Below, piece by piece: positions 12,419 through 23,337 of a stretch of DNA of 64,000 nt. Within the stretch, counting starts at the first letter, position 1. Each line of letters opens with the position of its first letter. Source of the stretch: Carya illinoinensis (lineage: Eukaryota > Streptophyta > Magnoliopsida > Fagales > Juglandaceae); contig NC_056758.1 in assembly GCF_018687715.1 (NCBI RefSeq), forward strand, positions 31,538,967-31,602,966, written 5' to 3'. The position numbers and the translations under genes are program-made. The notes beneath the pieces are model-generated. The model made no database searches. It was not told where the DNA came from and saw only the letters and a program-made list of their open reading frames with translations.

Positions 12419-14175
12419 GACATTACCTGATATCTACTAACCCATTTCCCATCTTTCCACACCACACGAGGCCTTATTTCTGATTGATTGATTATCCTAT
12501 CCTCATTCGCATGCTTGAAATAGACAAGATACCTTGTATCAGTAATACGTCTGGCAATCACACCAGCTCGCCAAGCAAAGTCACAAAATGCATCCACTTT
12601 TTCCAAAACATCATATTTTTTGTCTGCGTGAGGAGGTGGAGGAGAAAGCCGAATATGGAGAAAATCTACAGTAATGCTACCAAAATCAGCCTCAACACCA
12701 TTTCTTGAGCTCCCATACTTCACCAAAAATGTGTCATCCCTGTTATCTTTAATGAGAATTGCAGGGAACCAAGCATCACATAAATTTTCTTTTTTGACAT
12801 TCACTTCTACATCCATTCCTGAGCTAAAAATTGAACCTGTCTCTTGCTTTAGAAATCAAATTATCCAATCAGGCATATGGTAGTAAATTTAATCAAATAT
12901 CTTCAGCTATATCAAACGAATAGTGAGCAAAGAATAGGAGTCCCTGAGGCTTTATAACATACAAATAAAAATATTCGCCCGAAAAAATTTGCAAAGCCGC
13001 AAAAGTTGAGCAACAGGCTAAAATTAGTATATCCAGTACATTGCAAAAATATGGAGTTACTTATGTACATTAGTGAATATCTACATTTGTGCATTAGAGA
13101 TCTTGAACAATCAGCTGCAACATATGGAATAAGTTTCATGTGAACTGAAAAGAAACCTTGAACTCTAGAGAACATCTGAACATCCCCATTTACTCACATT
13201 ACATACTTCTCCAACAACGAATGAGACTTTTAATGACAGAACTTGCTAAAACAACCCAAATAGGTAAAGTTAGAATCAGAAAAAGTATTTAGACGATACC
13301 ATACCCAGCACGTTATTCAACGCCCAACTCCAGTTTATAAATCACTACAACCCATTAGGAAAGATAACACTATTTTTTTCATCGGCAAATAAGGATTATA
13401 TTAGGCATAGAAAGATAACACATTATTTTAACCGTCACTTCTCATGATTTGAAATGTAACCTATACAGTTCACGAAATTCACAAACTAACAATATTGAAC
13501 CCCATCAAACTTTAGCAGATGAAATCAAAAGAAGAACACCTTACGTCAATCATACCAATAAATAATCCTCGGAGCATTAAAACCACCTTACTCTTAGACC
13601 AGCAATTAATAAATCCAAAATAGCACCCATTAACAATAAGTCGAAATTTTGCACCAGAATCAGAATAATAAATCTTCGAATTAAACCTAAAATCCAGGTA
13701 AACCTGCACGACATACCCGCTTTTCAGGCCGAACCCACTTCCCCTTGACCCACTCTAGGTGCACCCTCAAATCTTTTCGGTCAAACTCAATCACGTCGGG
13801 TGGATTCTCGAAGAAAACCCTGTACTTCGAATTTCCCAGAACTTTGACGACCACGCCAGTCCACCACCCATCCCTACAATACGCACCAACAACCTCCCCG
13901 TGCTCCAAATCCTGGGCCGCGACCTCTTGAGGAGGCAAAGGCCTTATACAGGCCTGATCTACGTACTCCTTGAGCTGCTCGGACCCATCATCAGTGAGCA
14001 AGGTCCGGTATTCGACCCTTGCCTTCTTGAGCTTCTTGGGTGTGGGGAGCTCGATTATAGTGGCCAGATAACACGAGCCCTTGAACCCCGGTTCGTCGCT
14101 GCTTACTTCGACCTCGGTACCCAAGCTGAAGAGATGGTTCGACTCGGACTCGCAGCTGCTTTCGAAGCACCCCAT
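3258..14175 (-). CDS. Agenet/Tudor-like and DUF724 domain protein (nine exons)
   Basis: Exons in transcript order: 14175-13717, 12846-12427, 7365-6907, 6255-6141, 6050-5881, 5182-5086, 5009-4905, 4159-4022, 3949-3258. They join in phase to 884 codons plus TGA. Exons 1 and 2 encode two tandem pairs of Agenet (Royal-family, Tudor-like) repeats, with [24 protein letters not shown] and AWFPAILI hallmarks. The middle is charged, with an AT-hook KRKRGRPRK at residues about 554-562. The last exon is the DUF724 domain (about 695-884), starting [19 protein letters not shown] and ending in a coiled coil of Glu/Lys-rich heptads. Plant proteins of this family are thought to act in the nucleus, possibly in mRNA export or chromatin reading; that role is family knowledge. 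Exon 2 is called from acceptor AAAG at 12847 because it keeps phase and adds a typical FSSGMDVEV Agenet start. Intron 2 is 5.1 kb and filled with transposons. No lesion was seen. Confidence 0.9.
5825..5862. repeat. (GA)19 microsatellite in DUF724 intron
   Basis: A perfect GA tract 18 bp downstream of a splice donor (exon edge at 5881). Read on the gene strand it is a CT tract. Confidence 0.95.
7624..7770 (-). mobile_element. 107-bp 5'-truncated LINE 3' end with 20-bp target duplication
   Basis: The 20-bp direct repeat TATAACCTATAAGGAAATAT occurs at 7624-7643 and 7751-7770. Between them, 7644-7750 begins with nine T, then ATAAGTAATAAG. On the minus strand it is a tail ending TTACTTAT(A)n. Its body matches the last ~70 bp of the LINE that ends at 11763 (shared GTAC-TGGGC-GCC-AATAAAAT-TTAC(C/T)TAT-An order). 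It is therefore a heavily truncated LINE insertion in minus orientation inside DUF724 intron 2. Confidence 0.88.
8031..8077 (-). mobile_element. 13-bp LINE 3'-end micro-insertion with 17-bp target duplication
   Basis: TACAAATAACTTATACA is present at 8031-8047 and again at 8061-8077. The 13 bp between are ATTTTTTATAGGT, the reverse complement of ACCTAT followed by A's, which is the exact end of the LINE at 11750-11763. Confidence 0.75.
8769..8804. repeat. (ATT)12 microsatellite inside the solo LTR
   Basis: Perfect trinucleotide run close to the left LTR terminus. Confidence 0.9.
9901..10140. repeat. Degenerate tandem repeat inside the solo LTR
   Basis: The core GACCCAAGCGTGGTTCACC recurs with changes at 9901, 9944, 9983, 10032, 10070 and 10120. 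Later spacings alternate at about 38-39 and 49-50 bp, so the unit may be an approximately 88-bp dimer. Each core is followed by a TATGATA- or GTGATAACAC-like segment. Confidence 0.75.
12292..12414. repeat. Compound repeat: (C)17(A)7, GT/CA stretch, (GA)n
   Basis: A C17 run at 12292-12308 is followed by A7, a purine-pyrimidine alternating GT/GC stretch (12327-12363) and a long GA run (12372-12414). It sits 12 bp inside DUF724 intron 2 from the exon 2 donor at 12427, so on the gene strand a CT tract directly follows the 5' splice site. Confidence 0.9.
13359..13421 (-). mobile_element. 39-bp poly-T-led micro-insertion with 12-bp target duplication
   Basis: GAAAGATAACAC is present at 13359-13370 and 13410-13421. 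The 39 bp between start TATTTTTTT and continue CATCGGCAAATAAGG, so on the minus strand it is a short 3' end followed by a poly-A tail. It lies in DUF724 intron 1. The 3' sequence differs from the other micro-insertions, so it comes from another retroelement family. Confidence 0.7.
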
Positions 14176-14519
14176 TTTGTTGTGCCGTGTCCCTGTATGG
14201 TGAGGATTGAGAGAGAACGAACAGAAGTCAGAAGATGCCTTTTTCGGTCAAGGGTGAGAGAGAGACTGTTAGAGACTGTAAGGCTTCGGGAAATGGGAGG
14301 TGAAATCATGTATTTGGGGCTTTTTAGCGGGAACCTTTTTTTTTTTTCTTTTTTTTTTTGGGACTTTTGTGATTTAGTAAAAAATTATATAAAAAGATAA
14401 AAGAAATTTAAAATTTAGGTATTTATATTTTTTATATTGATGTTATTTTATTTTAAATATGATTTTTTATAAATCTAAAAGTACTCTATAATTAAGATAA
14501 AATGAATAATATAACAGTA

Positions 14520-14814
14520 GGTTTGGAGAATAAGATGATATGAGAATTTTATAAATAATAATAAGAAAATTTGAATTGAGTATTTTTTAAGTTTTGAGAA
14601 ATGAGAGAGAAAAATTGAAAAAAATATTATAAAATTAAAATATTATAAAAATATAGTTTTATAATATTATTTTAAATTTTAAATTTTAAAAAAGTTGAAA
14701 TTTTTATTTATTTTTTATTTAAAAATTTGAAAAAATGATAATAATTAATTTGAAAATTTTGTATTTTAATTATGTTAAGGAATAAAATAGAATGAGATGA
14801 AATGAGATCAAACC
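14520..14814 (+). mobile_element. MITE-like repeat, GTTTGGA / GAGATGA family
   Basis: It begins GTTTGGAGAATAAGATGA and ends GAATGAGATGAAATGAGATC. Internally it shares TATTATAAAATTAAAATATTAT and AAATTTGAAAAA blocks with the copies near 16563 and 26270. No coding sequence. Its boundaries are approximate. Confidence 0.55.
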
Positions 14815-15018
14815 TTGTTCATTCTCACAAAAATTTTCATCTCATATTTTCTAATTATTACAATTTTTTTAAATTTTTATATAAAATAAAATAAACAATT
14901 CAATTTTTTCAAATCTCAAAATAAAAATAATATTAAAAAATATATTTTAATAATATTTTATTCAACTTTCAACTTTTATCTCAACTCTTATTATTTTATA
15001 TCTAAAAACAAACTAAAT
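14815..15018 (-). mobile_element. MITE-like repeat, same family, opposite orientation
   Basis: TTTTCATCTCATATTTTC, then CAATTCAATTTTTTCAAAT and AATATTTTATTCAAC are reverse-complement forms of the blocks in 14520-14814 and 26270-26446. It abuts the plus-oriented copy, giving a tail-to-tail pair. Confidence 0.5.
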
Positions 15019-16092
15019 TGTCTCATCTGAAGCCCCCAAACTTGTCCTAAGACAATTATGTTTACATTTTTAAATTGCATGCATCAATAAAATCTGTGAT
15101 TTTAATGATAAAATTCAGTAACTTTCATAATTTATTACAGGCACTAATGATTAATGAATAATAAATATTTTTTTAATCACTTAAATTTAGTAAAATATTA
15201 AAAAAATAATTAGTAGAGCAATAAATATTAAATAATAATATCTTTTAACATTTTATCAAATTTTATATTTTAAATTTGTTAGTGACTCTTGGACACTATC
15301 GGCGTCTTTGTACATATTTTAAAATGAGTAATATTATATATAATCATGAAATACGTAAATACTGTGCAGTACTTGAATATCATATATTTTTTTAAAATAA
15401 TTATATAGTAATTATATAATTATTACTGTTATTATTATTTTTCTTTTAAAATTGTTGACTGATATCTGAGTGTCATCCTTCTTTCCACCATGGCATTACT
15501 TTGTGTATGACGCATGTCGCACTCTCATTTTCCCAATTATGGGCATTGCCTTCTGCTTGATTGGCCCTTTCCAGTTTCCATGATCTTATTATGTTGGTCG
15601 TATTTTGATATTTTGTCAAGATTTTAAAGTCTTTTTTTGTAATAACACCAGTCTCCATCTTTAGATTTGATCTCTCTCTTAATTTTGATTGATGTAAAGC
15701 AATTTAACTAACTTATTATTTTAATAAAATATTTATATGATATCATTTGGTTTAAAAGATAAATATGATAAATTAAATTTTATTGTTTAAATAATATGAA
15801 TAATATATCCACACGCTAACTTAATAATAAAATAACTCTTATATTAATTATTAAAATAAAAAATTATTTAAAATACTTGGTATGGACTAACATAACTAAA
15901 GATAAAAATTTAAAATAAAAAATATCGTTTTACTCTTTGTTTAAAATAAAATAAAAATTACTAATTGTTAAGCAAATGAAAAATAAAAATAAAAACCATT
16001 GTAGGTGAAACTTTCGGATGATATGGCAGATGGCGTAATTGCCGTATATCGTCTGATTGAGACGATTCTAAATACCCACTGGGCACTCGATT

Positions 16093-16556
16093 GGTTTGGA
16101 TGGGAAAATCGTAAAATGATTTTAATTTATTTAATCTTATTTTATTTTAATATTTAAATATTATAAATATAAATATTTTTAATCTTTAATTTTTTATCTA
16201 ATTATTATTTAATTATTATAATTTTCTTAAACTTACAAACTAAACATAAAAAATAATTCAAATTTTTAAATCCTAAAATAACTATTATATTTAAAAATTA
16301 TATTCTAATAATATTTTAACTTTATTTCTACCATTTGGACCTCATAAAAAGTTTGGATACAAAAATAGTTTTAACTCGTCTCAACTACTTTCATCTCATA
16401 ATCATAACTTTCTCAAATTCTCACATAAAATACAATAAATAATTCAATTTTTTCAAATTTTAAAACAATAATAATATTAAAAAATAATAATCTAACAATA
16501 TTTTATTCAACTTTCATTTAAAATAATCACATCTCATCTCACTATACAAACATCAC
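16093..16556 (-). mobile_element. Two adjacent MITE-like repeats (same family, minus)
   Basis: The first (about 16093-16340) starts GGTTTGGATGGGAAAATCG. The second (about 16348-16556) starts AGTTTGGATAC and ends CATCTCATCTCACTATAC. Both carry the CAATTCAAaTTTTT(C/A)AAAT and TAATATTTTA internal blocks in minus orientation. Borders were set by eye. Confidence 0.45.
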
Positions 16557-16562
16557 CAAAAG

Positions 16563-16870
16563 GATGATTGGAAAATAAGATGAGATGAGATGATAATTTT
16601 GTTAATAATAATAAGATAATTTGAATTAAGTATTTATTAGATTCTAAAAAATGAGATAGAACATTTTAAATAAAAATATTATAAAATTAAAATATTATTA
16701 TAATATTATTTTTTATTCTGAGATTTGAAAAAGTTAAATTATTTTTTGTTTCTATTTACAAATCTGAGAAGATTGTAATGATTAGTTTAAAAAAATTATA
16801 ATAAAGTGTTTGTGTTTTAATAATATTTGAGAAGTAAATGAGATTATAACTCAAAAAATTTTAGTATTAT
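16563..16870 (+). mobile_element. MITE-like repeat (same family, plus)
   Basis: It opens GATTGGAAAATAAGATGAG, continues ATGAGATGATAATTTTG and shares the TATTATAAAATTAAAATATTAT and GATTTGAAAAAGTTAAATTA blocks with the other plus copies. Confidence 0.5.
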
Positions 16871-17176
16871 CTATAGATGATTTCATCTCATATTACTGTT
16901 TAAATGAAGACTAATGGCTCTCCCCTTCCCCTCGCCGTAGTATTACAATTTTAAATATCCACTCGTAATATTGTGGCTCTTATTAACTTTTAATATAATT
17001 TGTTACTACTTTTTAATAAATAGTATATTTACAACATTTTTTAAATCTTATGGCTCAATGAAAACAATCGGTTTTTAATCAATGAAATAGATTATTGCCC
17101 GGTTGCTCGAATTTGCAAGTTCCGTAAACAAGAAAATAATTATCAAGTTAACTAATTAAGGAGCTATTTATAGCAA

Positions 17177-17212
<36 letters not shown>

Positions 17213-17242
17213 TGGTTCAATTTGTTAAAGGGGTGGTGGAGA

Positions 17243-19562
17243 GATTCTGGTGCCAATAGGCATGTCTACTATGATAAAAATTTGTTAAAAAACTATATTC
17301 CTTGAAAAAGGAAAAACTAATATACTTGATGATTCAATTAAAACCAAAATTCTTGAAAGTGAGATTAAGCTGAAATACACCCTCGGGCGTAAATTGTTGT
17401 TTAAAGATGTGCTCTATACATCATCTATGAGAAAGAATTTGATGTCGAGTTTTTTAGTCAATAAAATAGGCTTCAAATAAATTAAGAAATCTGAACAATA
17501 CGTAATTATTAAAAACGAGTTTTTGTGAGTAAGGATTATGCTTGTGATGGAATATTTAAATTGAACACTGAAAATAAAATATTAGATGTTTATGTTTATA
17601 TGCTTTCTTCTTTAAATTTCTGGCATGCACATTTATGTTATATCAATAGTAGATATGTTGCATTTATGAGAAGTTTAGGATTAAGTCCCAAACTGACAAT
17701 GGCTTTTAAAAAATGTGAACTTTGTAGTCAAACGAATATTACAAAACGACCTCATAAACATGTTGAAAAAAAATTGTTACATTTAATTCACATGATATTA
17801 GTAAATTTGAAATAATTTTAATTCGTGAAGAAAATAGATATTTTATCACTTTTATTAATAACTTTTCAAAATATACGTATGTTTATGTTTATTTATTAAA
17901 AAATAAAAGTGATGCTTATGAAAAATTCAAGAATTTCTCCTAGAAGTTGAAAATCAATTTGGTAGAAAAGATCAAAAGATTTAAAAGTGATAGAGGCCGA
18001 GAGTATTATTCAAATAAATTTAATGCTTTTGCTCAATCATTGGGAATTATCTATAAAACTACTGCACTATACTCACATGCATCTAACAATGTGGCTAAGA
18101 GAAAAATTAGAATATTAATTGAGTTGACGAATATCATGCTTATGGATTCAGGTGTTTCCTCAAATTTTTTAGGTGAAGCAATTTCAAATATTTCTTGTGT
18201 TTTAAATAGGGTGTCTTACAAAAATTCAAAAGCTACACATTTTGAATTATGAAAAGTATATAAGCCAAATTTGACATATTATAAAGTTTGGGACTGTTTG
18301 GCATTTGAAAGGCTAACTGATCTTAAATGACTCAAATTGAATGTTACAACTGCCACTTGCGTCTTCTTGGATATGCAAAAAATAGTTCAACCTATAGGAT
18401 TTTTGGTATTGAAAAAAAGTGATTTCTGAATCAGTTGATACAATTTTTTGTAAAGCTTTTTAAATCCAAAAATAACGGAGGTCAAGAATCTAGATAATTT
18501 TTTTTCTTGAAACTAGTTCTTCTACTCTTAAACAAAATCATGAAAATTTTGAATTAAGAAAGAGTGCAAGAGCTAGAATTGAAAAAGATTTTGGTTCCAA
18601 CTATTATATTTATAATATTGAGGAAAACCTAAATATTTTACAAGAAGTTTTAGCATCACCTAATTATGTATTTTGAAAAGAGGCTGTGAATAATGAGATG
18701 AATTCACTAATTTCTAATAAAACTTAAAAATTAGTTGAATTATCACCGGGTTGCAGAACTATAGGGTGTGAATGGGTCATTAGAAAGAAACTTAAACTGG
18801 ATGGAACAATTGAAAAATTCAAGGCTAGGTTTGTCATAAAAGGTTTTAAACAAAAACCTAACCTTGATTTTTTTTATATTGTTTTATCTGGTTACAAGAA
18901 TAATATCCATTAAATTATTGATTATCATTGTAGGAATCTATAATTTAAAAATTCATATAATGCATGTTAAAAAAAAAAATTAATGGGGACCTCGATGGAA
19001 AAATTTATATGGATCAACTTGAAGGTTTTGTAGAGTTTGACCAATAAAACAAAGTGTGTAAGTTGACAAAATCCCTATATGGTTTAGAAGAGACCCCTAA
19101 ACAATGGCATGAAAAATTTGACACTTGTATAATTGAGAATGGCTCTAAGAGAGTGATAAATGTATTTCATGTTATTATTAGCCTATATATGAATGATTTA
19201 TTGATATTTGGTACTATATGTTGGAAGTCTAGAAAACAAATAATTATTACTCATTCAACTTTGGAAGTTAAGCTTATAACTTTGGCTTTACAAGGGAGGA
19301 AGCAAGCTAGTTGAGAAATTTATTATATGAAATTACTTTATGGGAAAAACAAGTTCCACTCATATTAATTCATAATGATAGCATTGCTACTATTGACAGA
19401 GTACAAAATCGCTATTACTATGGTAAATCCAGACCAATAAGAAGAAAATACAATACTGTGAGATCCTATCTAAGTAGTAGTGTCATTAATATGGATTATG
19501 TAAAATTATGTTGTAATGCAGTAGATCCACTGACCAAGGCCTTAACAAGAGAAAGAGTATGA
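17243..19562 (+). mobile_element. Decayed Ty1/copia retrotransposon, internal part only
   Basis: The order of pol remnants is copia-type: protease remnant DSGANRHV at about 17243; GAG-pre-integrase (17525-17815) with a WHAHL-like motif and a CELCSQTN cysteine pair; integrase core (17947-18252) with FKSDRGREYYSNKF; RT remnants from about 18680, including KLTKSLYGLEETPKQWHEKF at 19057; and RNase H (about 19200-19562) with LIHNDSIATIDR and a final DPLTKALTRE. Many stops and frameshifts separate the pieces. No gag and no flanking LTR pair were found, so it is truncated or too eroded to delimit. Confidence 0.85.
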
Positions 19563-20079
19563 AATACATCAAGAATAATGAGATTAAAGTCCATACAATC
19601 TTGAACCACATATGAGGATACCCAATCTAGAGATCAAAGATCTTAAGAACTGAATTAAATAGGAAGAACGAATCATTTGGTAGTCGTAAGAAATGTGCTA
19701 TATATTTTATTTTCCATTCCTATGGTGTAAGTGCATTATCTAGTAATGATTGTGAGGATGAGTTTTTTAAAAAAACCCTTAATAAAATTATACGTAGGTC
19801 TTATGAGTGGGGTGTTAAAATTACTTGACAAATTTCACCTATGTGAGTGTGGAAGTGAGGTTGCTTCCTATGAGAATTAGACTTGTTCTCAAATACACTC
19901 ATGAAATTGAGATTAGCACAATGTTGTAGGTGGCTAATAAAGCTCATATAAACACCTAGACTGTTATGTGTGAGCATTGATTTTTTATTTCCCTTTAGAA
20001 GTAATAGTCCTATTTTGTAGAGCAAATGTTACTGAATTGAAAAAAGATACAAGATCTACTAGAGAAGCATGAGAAAGCA

Positions 20080-22010
20080 TTGGGTCAATGTTTAAACAAA
20101 CAATAAACTTCTATCTTTTTCAGCTCTAATACAAGAGAATCGGACCAATCCCAAACTCAAAAGAGCTACAGGAGTCCCTATTAGCACTAATTACGAAAAT
20201 TATTTTGGTTTGCCTTCAATGGTGGGTAGATCAAAATATAGTTCTTTCAGGGTGTTGAAAGAGAGTTTGGTCAAAGATTAATAGCCAGAAGAATACTTTT
20301 CTCTCACAGGCAAGCAAGGAAATCTTAATAAAGGTAGTGATACAAGCTATACAAATATATTCTATTAGTGTGTTCACGTTGCCAAAGAAGTGTTCCAAAA
20401 AAAGTACCACGATGATGGGAGAATTATTTTTTTTTTGGAGGGGGGGTTAGGAAATCAAAGCAAAAATGAAGCCTTGGGTTTAGAGATCTTCTATCTTTTA
20501 ATAAGGCCATGCTAGCCAAAGAGATATGGAGGATGTAGGAAAACCCAAACTCCTTGGTGGTAAGAATTATGAAAGAGGTATTTCAAGAATGGCAATTATT
20601 GGAAGCAAAATCGAGCTCGCATTCTTCATTGATATGGAGAAGCCCCTGATCATCACTAAACTTAGTCTAAGTAGGAATGTTATGGAGGGTGGGGAACAGG
20701 AAAAAAATTAAAATTCGGAAGGATTAGTGGATCCTATTCCTACTTTTAAAGTGCAATCCCCAATTCAGCTATTACATAGTAAGGCAAAAGTAGAAGAATT
20801 TATAGATGCAAATACGGGGAGCTGGATTGAAAGGTTGATCCATCAAATACTCAAACAAGAAGAAGTTGAAAAAATTTGCAGTTTAACTGTGAGTAGATGG
20901 AGAGTAAAGATAAATTGATATGGGGACATACAGTCAATGTGAATTTCTTTACTAGAAGTGCATATCATCTTCAACATACAAGGAAAAGGCTACTAAAAGG
21001 AGACCTTCTACTTCATCAAAAGGGGAGATAAAATGGAAACAAATATGTGGACTCAAAGTATTAGGAAAGATTAAACATGTATATGGAAAACATGCCACAA
21101 TCTGCTACCAACAAGGCAAAATCTATTTAAGAAGAAGATTGTTGAAAGTTCTCTATGTCCTATATGTGAAAGGGAAGTTGAATTGTACTACATGCTATAT
21201 AGAACTGCATTGTTGTAAGTGATGTGTGGGCTGAAACTATTGGTCTAGTTAGGAAATGGTCTATCTTATAATATGAGTTTAAGGAGCTCTAGAAGAAACC
21301 ATGCTCAAAACTGAATTATGAAGATATGGAGTTGACAGTTTTTATAATAAGATGGATTTGGATTATAAGAAACGCCTTATTTTTTTGAAAATAGATTTGT
21401 CTGGTAGCTAAAGTAGCAACTACAGGGCTAGATAATTTTTTCAGGCTCACCAAGCAAGAACCGACGGAAGAAATATGATCAAGTGGAGCAAACTTGTTGA
21501 TAACCAAGTGCAAGCAAATTGTGATGCAACTGTAGATGAAAAATTAAAGAAAACAAGTCTTGGGGCTATTGTTAGAGATGCTGTAGGAGAGATAATGGCT
21601 TCCCTAAGTTCAAATATTAATTGTTATTTAAAGCCTATAATAGTTGCAGCCATGGCAATAAGAAAATCAAAGGATTTGGGGTTTGCTAATGTAATATTTG
21701 AAGGTGATTCTCAAGCAGTTGTTAATACAACTAACATTAATAAGGATATTCGTACAGATTATGGGGCTAAAATACATTACGTTAGAAGAATGATGAGTGA
21801 GAGATCAAGCTGGAAGGTAACGTTCAACAACAAAGAAGCTAACACAGTAGCTAATCAACTTGCAAAGTTGGCACTATCACATACTAAAGAAAGGATCTGG
21901 AAAGAAGAAGGGCCTTTGCAAATATTGAATAACGTTTTGAATGAGAAATATTGTAATGACTAAGTTATATTATTTCTATAAGAATATTAATTGTTCTTGA
22001 TTAAAAAAAA
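20080..22010 (+). mobile_element. LINE with C-terminal RNase H domain, degraded
   Basis: From about 20100 the RT tail signature GLPSMVGRSKYSSFR is readable, then FLSQASKEILIKVVIQAI (about 20300) and a run of broken frames. The final intact frame (21475-21963, 162 aa) is an RVT_3-type RNase H-like domain: NCDATVDEK, LGAIVRDAVGEIMAS, FEGDSQAVV. The usual catalytic Glu after the third strand appears replaced (VAAMAIR where the family often has AEA). Poly-A follows at about 22002-22010. It belongs to a different LINE lineage from the one at 8150-11763, which lacks RNase H. Confidence 0.8.
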
Positions 22011-23258
22011 ATATGGGACTACTACTAACTCTAAAGTAAAAGTTATTGTTTCACTTGAAGGTTCAATGCAAATCATACATTCCATGATGCATAATAATCT
22101 CTCTTGAAGAAAGAAAAGTGAAAAACAAAAAGAAAAGTACAAAGTGTGTACATAAATATTTTTGAAAATTTTTCCAGATAAGATAGATGTATTTTTTCTA
22201 GTGGAGCTTTGGACTCAACTACTTGTATAGAGTTGGTTCGAGCTATACAATAATTAATTACGCTGTTGTATCATAGAGGAGATAAGTTAAGATGAGGTTT
22301 GCTGTACAGACTCATTTGAAATTTTGTATACTATAGAGGACTTGAATATTCTTAAAGAACGATATTTCTGTACCTCAATTTAAACTGATTTCATTTGGAT
22401 TTTAATTTCATTATAATTTTTATTTTATTATTGTGTATCTCACCAACATAATTTAACCCATAAATATTGTAAGCTCATTAAAGAGGTGGCTTGCTGGATC
22501 GATCATGTTGACTGCCATCATGAGTGACGGTTATAATAGTGACAAAAAATTGTTCTAAAAATAATTTTATTAGACGGGATTTTCGCCCGAATAAGTTAGA
22601 GTTCCTTCGAATTGTGTCAGTCTTGAAGTATAGCATAACACTCTGTCTAAAACATGAGGCTTGAGTGCATCAAATCATGAATTGACTTAGCAGTGTGAAC
22701 CTTGGATGAGGTGCACTAGCGAGTGACTTCCATCCCCAATAATGCCAGACGAATTATTAATCTTGATCATCACTTTATGATATTCCAAATCGATGTATTT
22801 TTCAACATCACAAGGAATTTGAGTTAGGATAAAGTCTTGCAAAACTAAGTAGGGTCTTTTGAACTGAATCTTCAGTAATCTATCAGTGGTGCGAAGCGGC
22901 TTTGCTCCTTTTCAGTAGGGGCAAAAGGTTTGACCTTATAAAGTTAGCTTATAATGGACTTTTGTTTCACATTTTCAGAAAGACGACCTATCTGTATGTT
23001 TTCTAGATTTAACACGAAATCAGTAACCAGGGAATTCATATACTAATCTTCTAATCCAGCTCGAAATTTTTTTTGCTTAAAAGTAGATTGGGAGTTCAAG
23101 CAAATGTTAAATTAGGATGAAGTTTAATATTTTTGTGTTGAAACTTTCTATTTTAAGATTTTAGTAATCAATTATGCTATATACAAACGAATTTGTAGAC
23201 TGATCTATACATCAATGCTGATGTGGACGATTTTCTCAGATGTTAATGATATATAAAA

Positions 23259-23264
<6 letters not shown>
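22011..23264. other. Intergenic; unrecognised coding-like stretch on minus
   Basis: No known gene. On the minus strand, about 22950-22650 contains two adjoining open stretches in different frames (one including KPFAPTEKEQSRFAPL, the next RPYLVLQDFILTQIPCDVEK), as if from an old frameshifted coding sequence. I do not recognise the family and there is no start codon or splice evidence. Confidence 0.4.

Positions 23265-23334
<70 letters not shown>
23265..23334. repeat. (GA)35 microsatellite
   Basis: An uninterrupted GA run of 70 bp. Apparent open frames across it are low-complexity artefacts. Confidence 0.97.

Positions 23335-23337
<3 letters not shown>

Larger units (their letters stand above)
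14176..17242. other. AT-rich intergenic region with MITE cluster, no gene
   Basis: This contains the promoter side of the DUF724 gene (just above 14175) and then several copies of a short AT-rich repeat, listed separately. A short patch at 15480-15660 is less AT-rich but codes for nothing recognisable. A pure (AT)n tract lies near 17183-17207. Confidence 0.6.

Noticed and set aside
13759..14400. 213-codon open frame on the plus strand
   Set aside because: It is antisense to exon 1 of the Agenet/DUF724 gene, whose frame carries the domain and correct splice phases.
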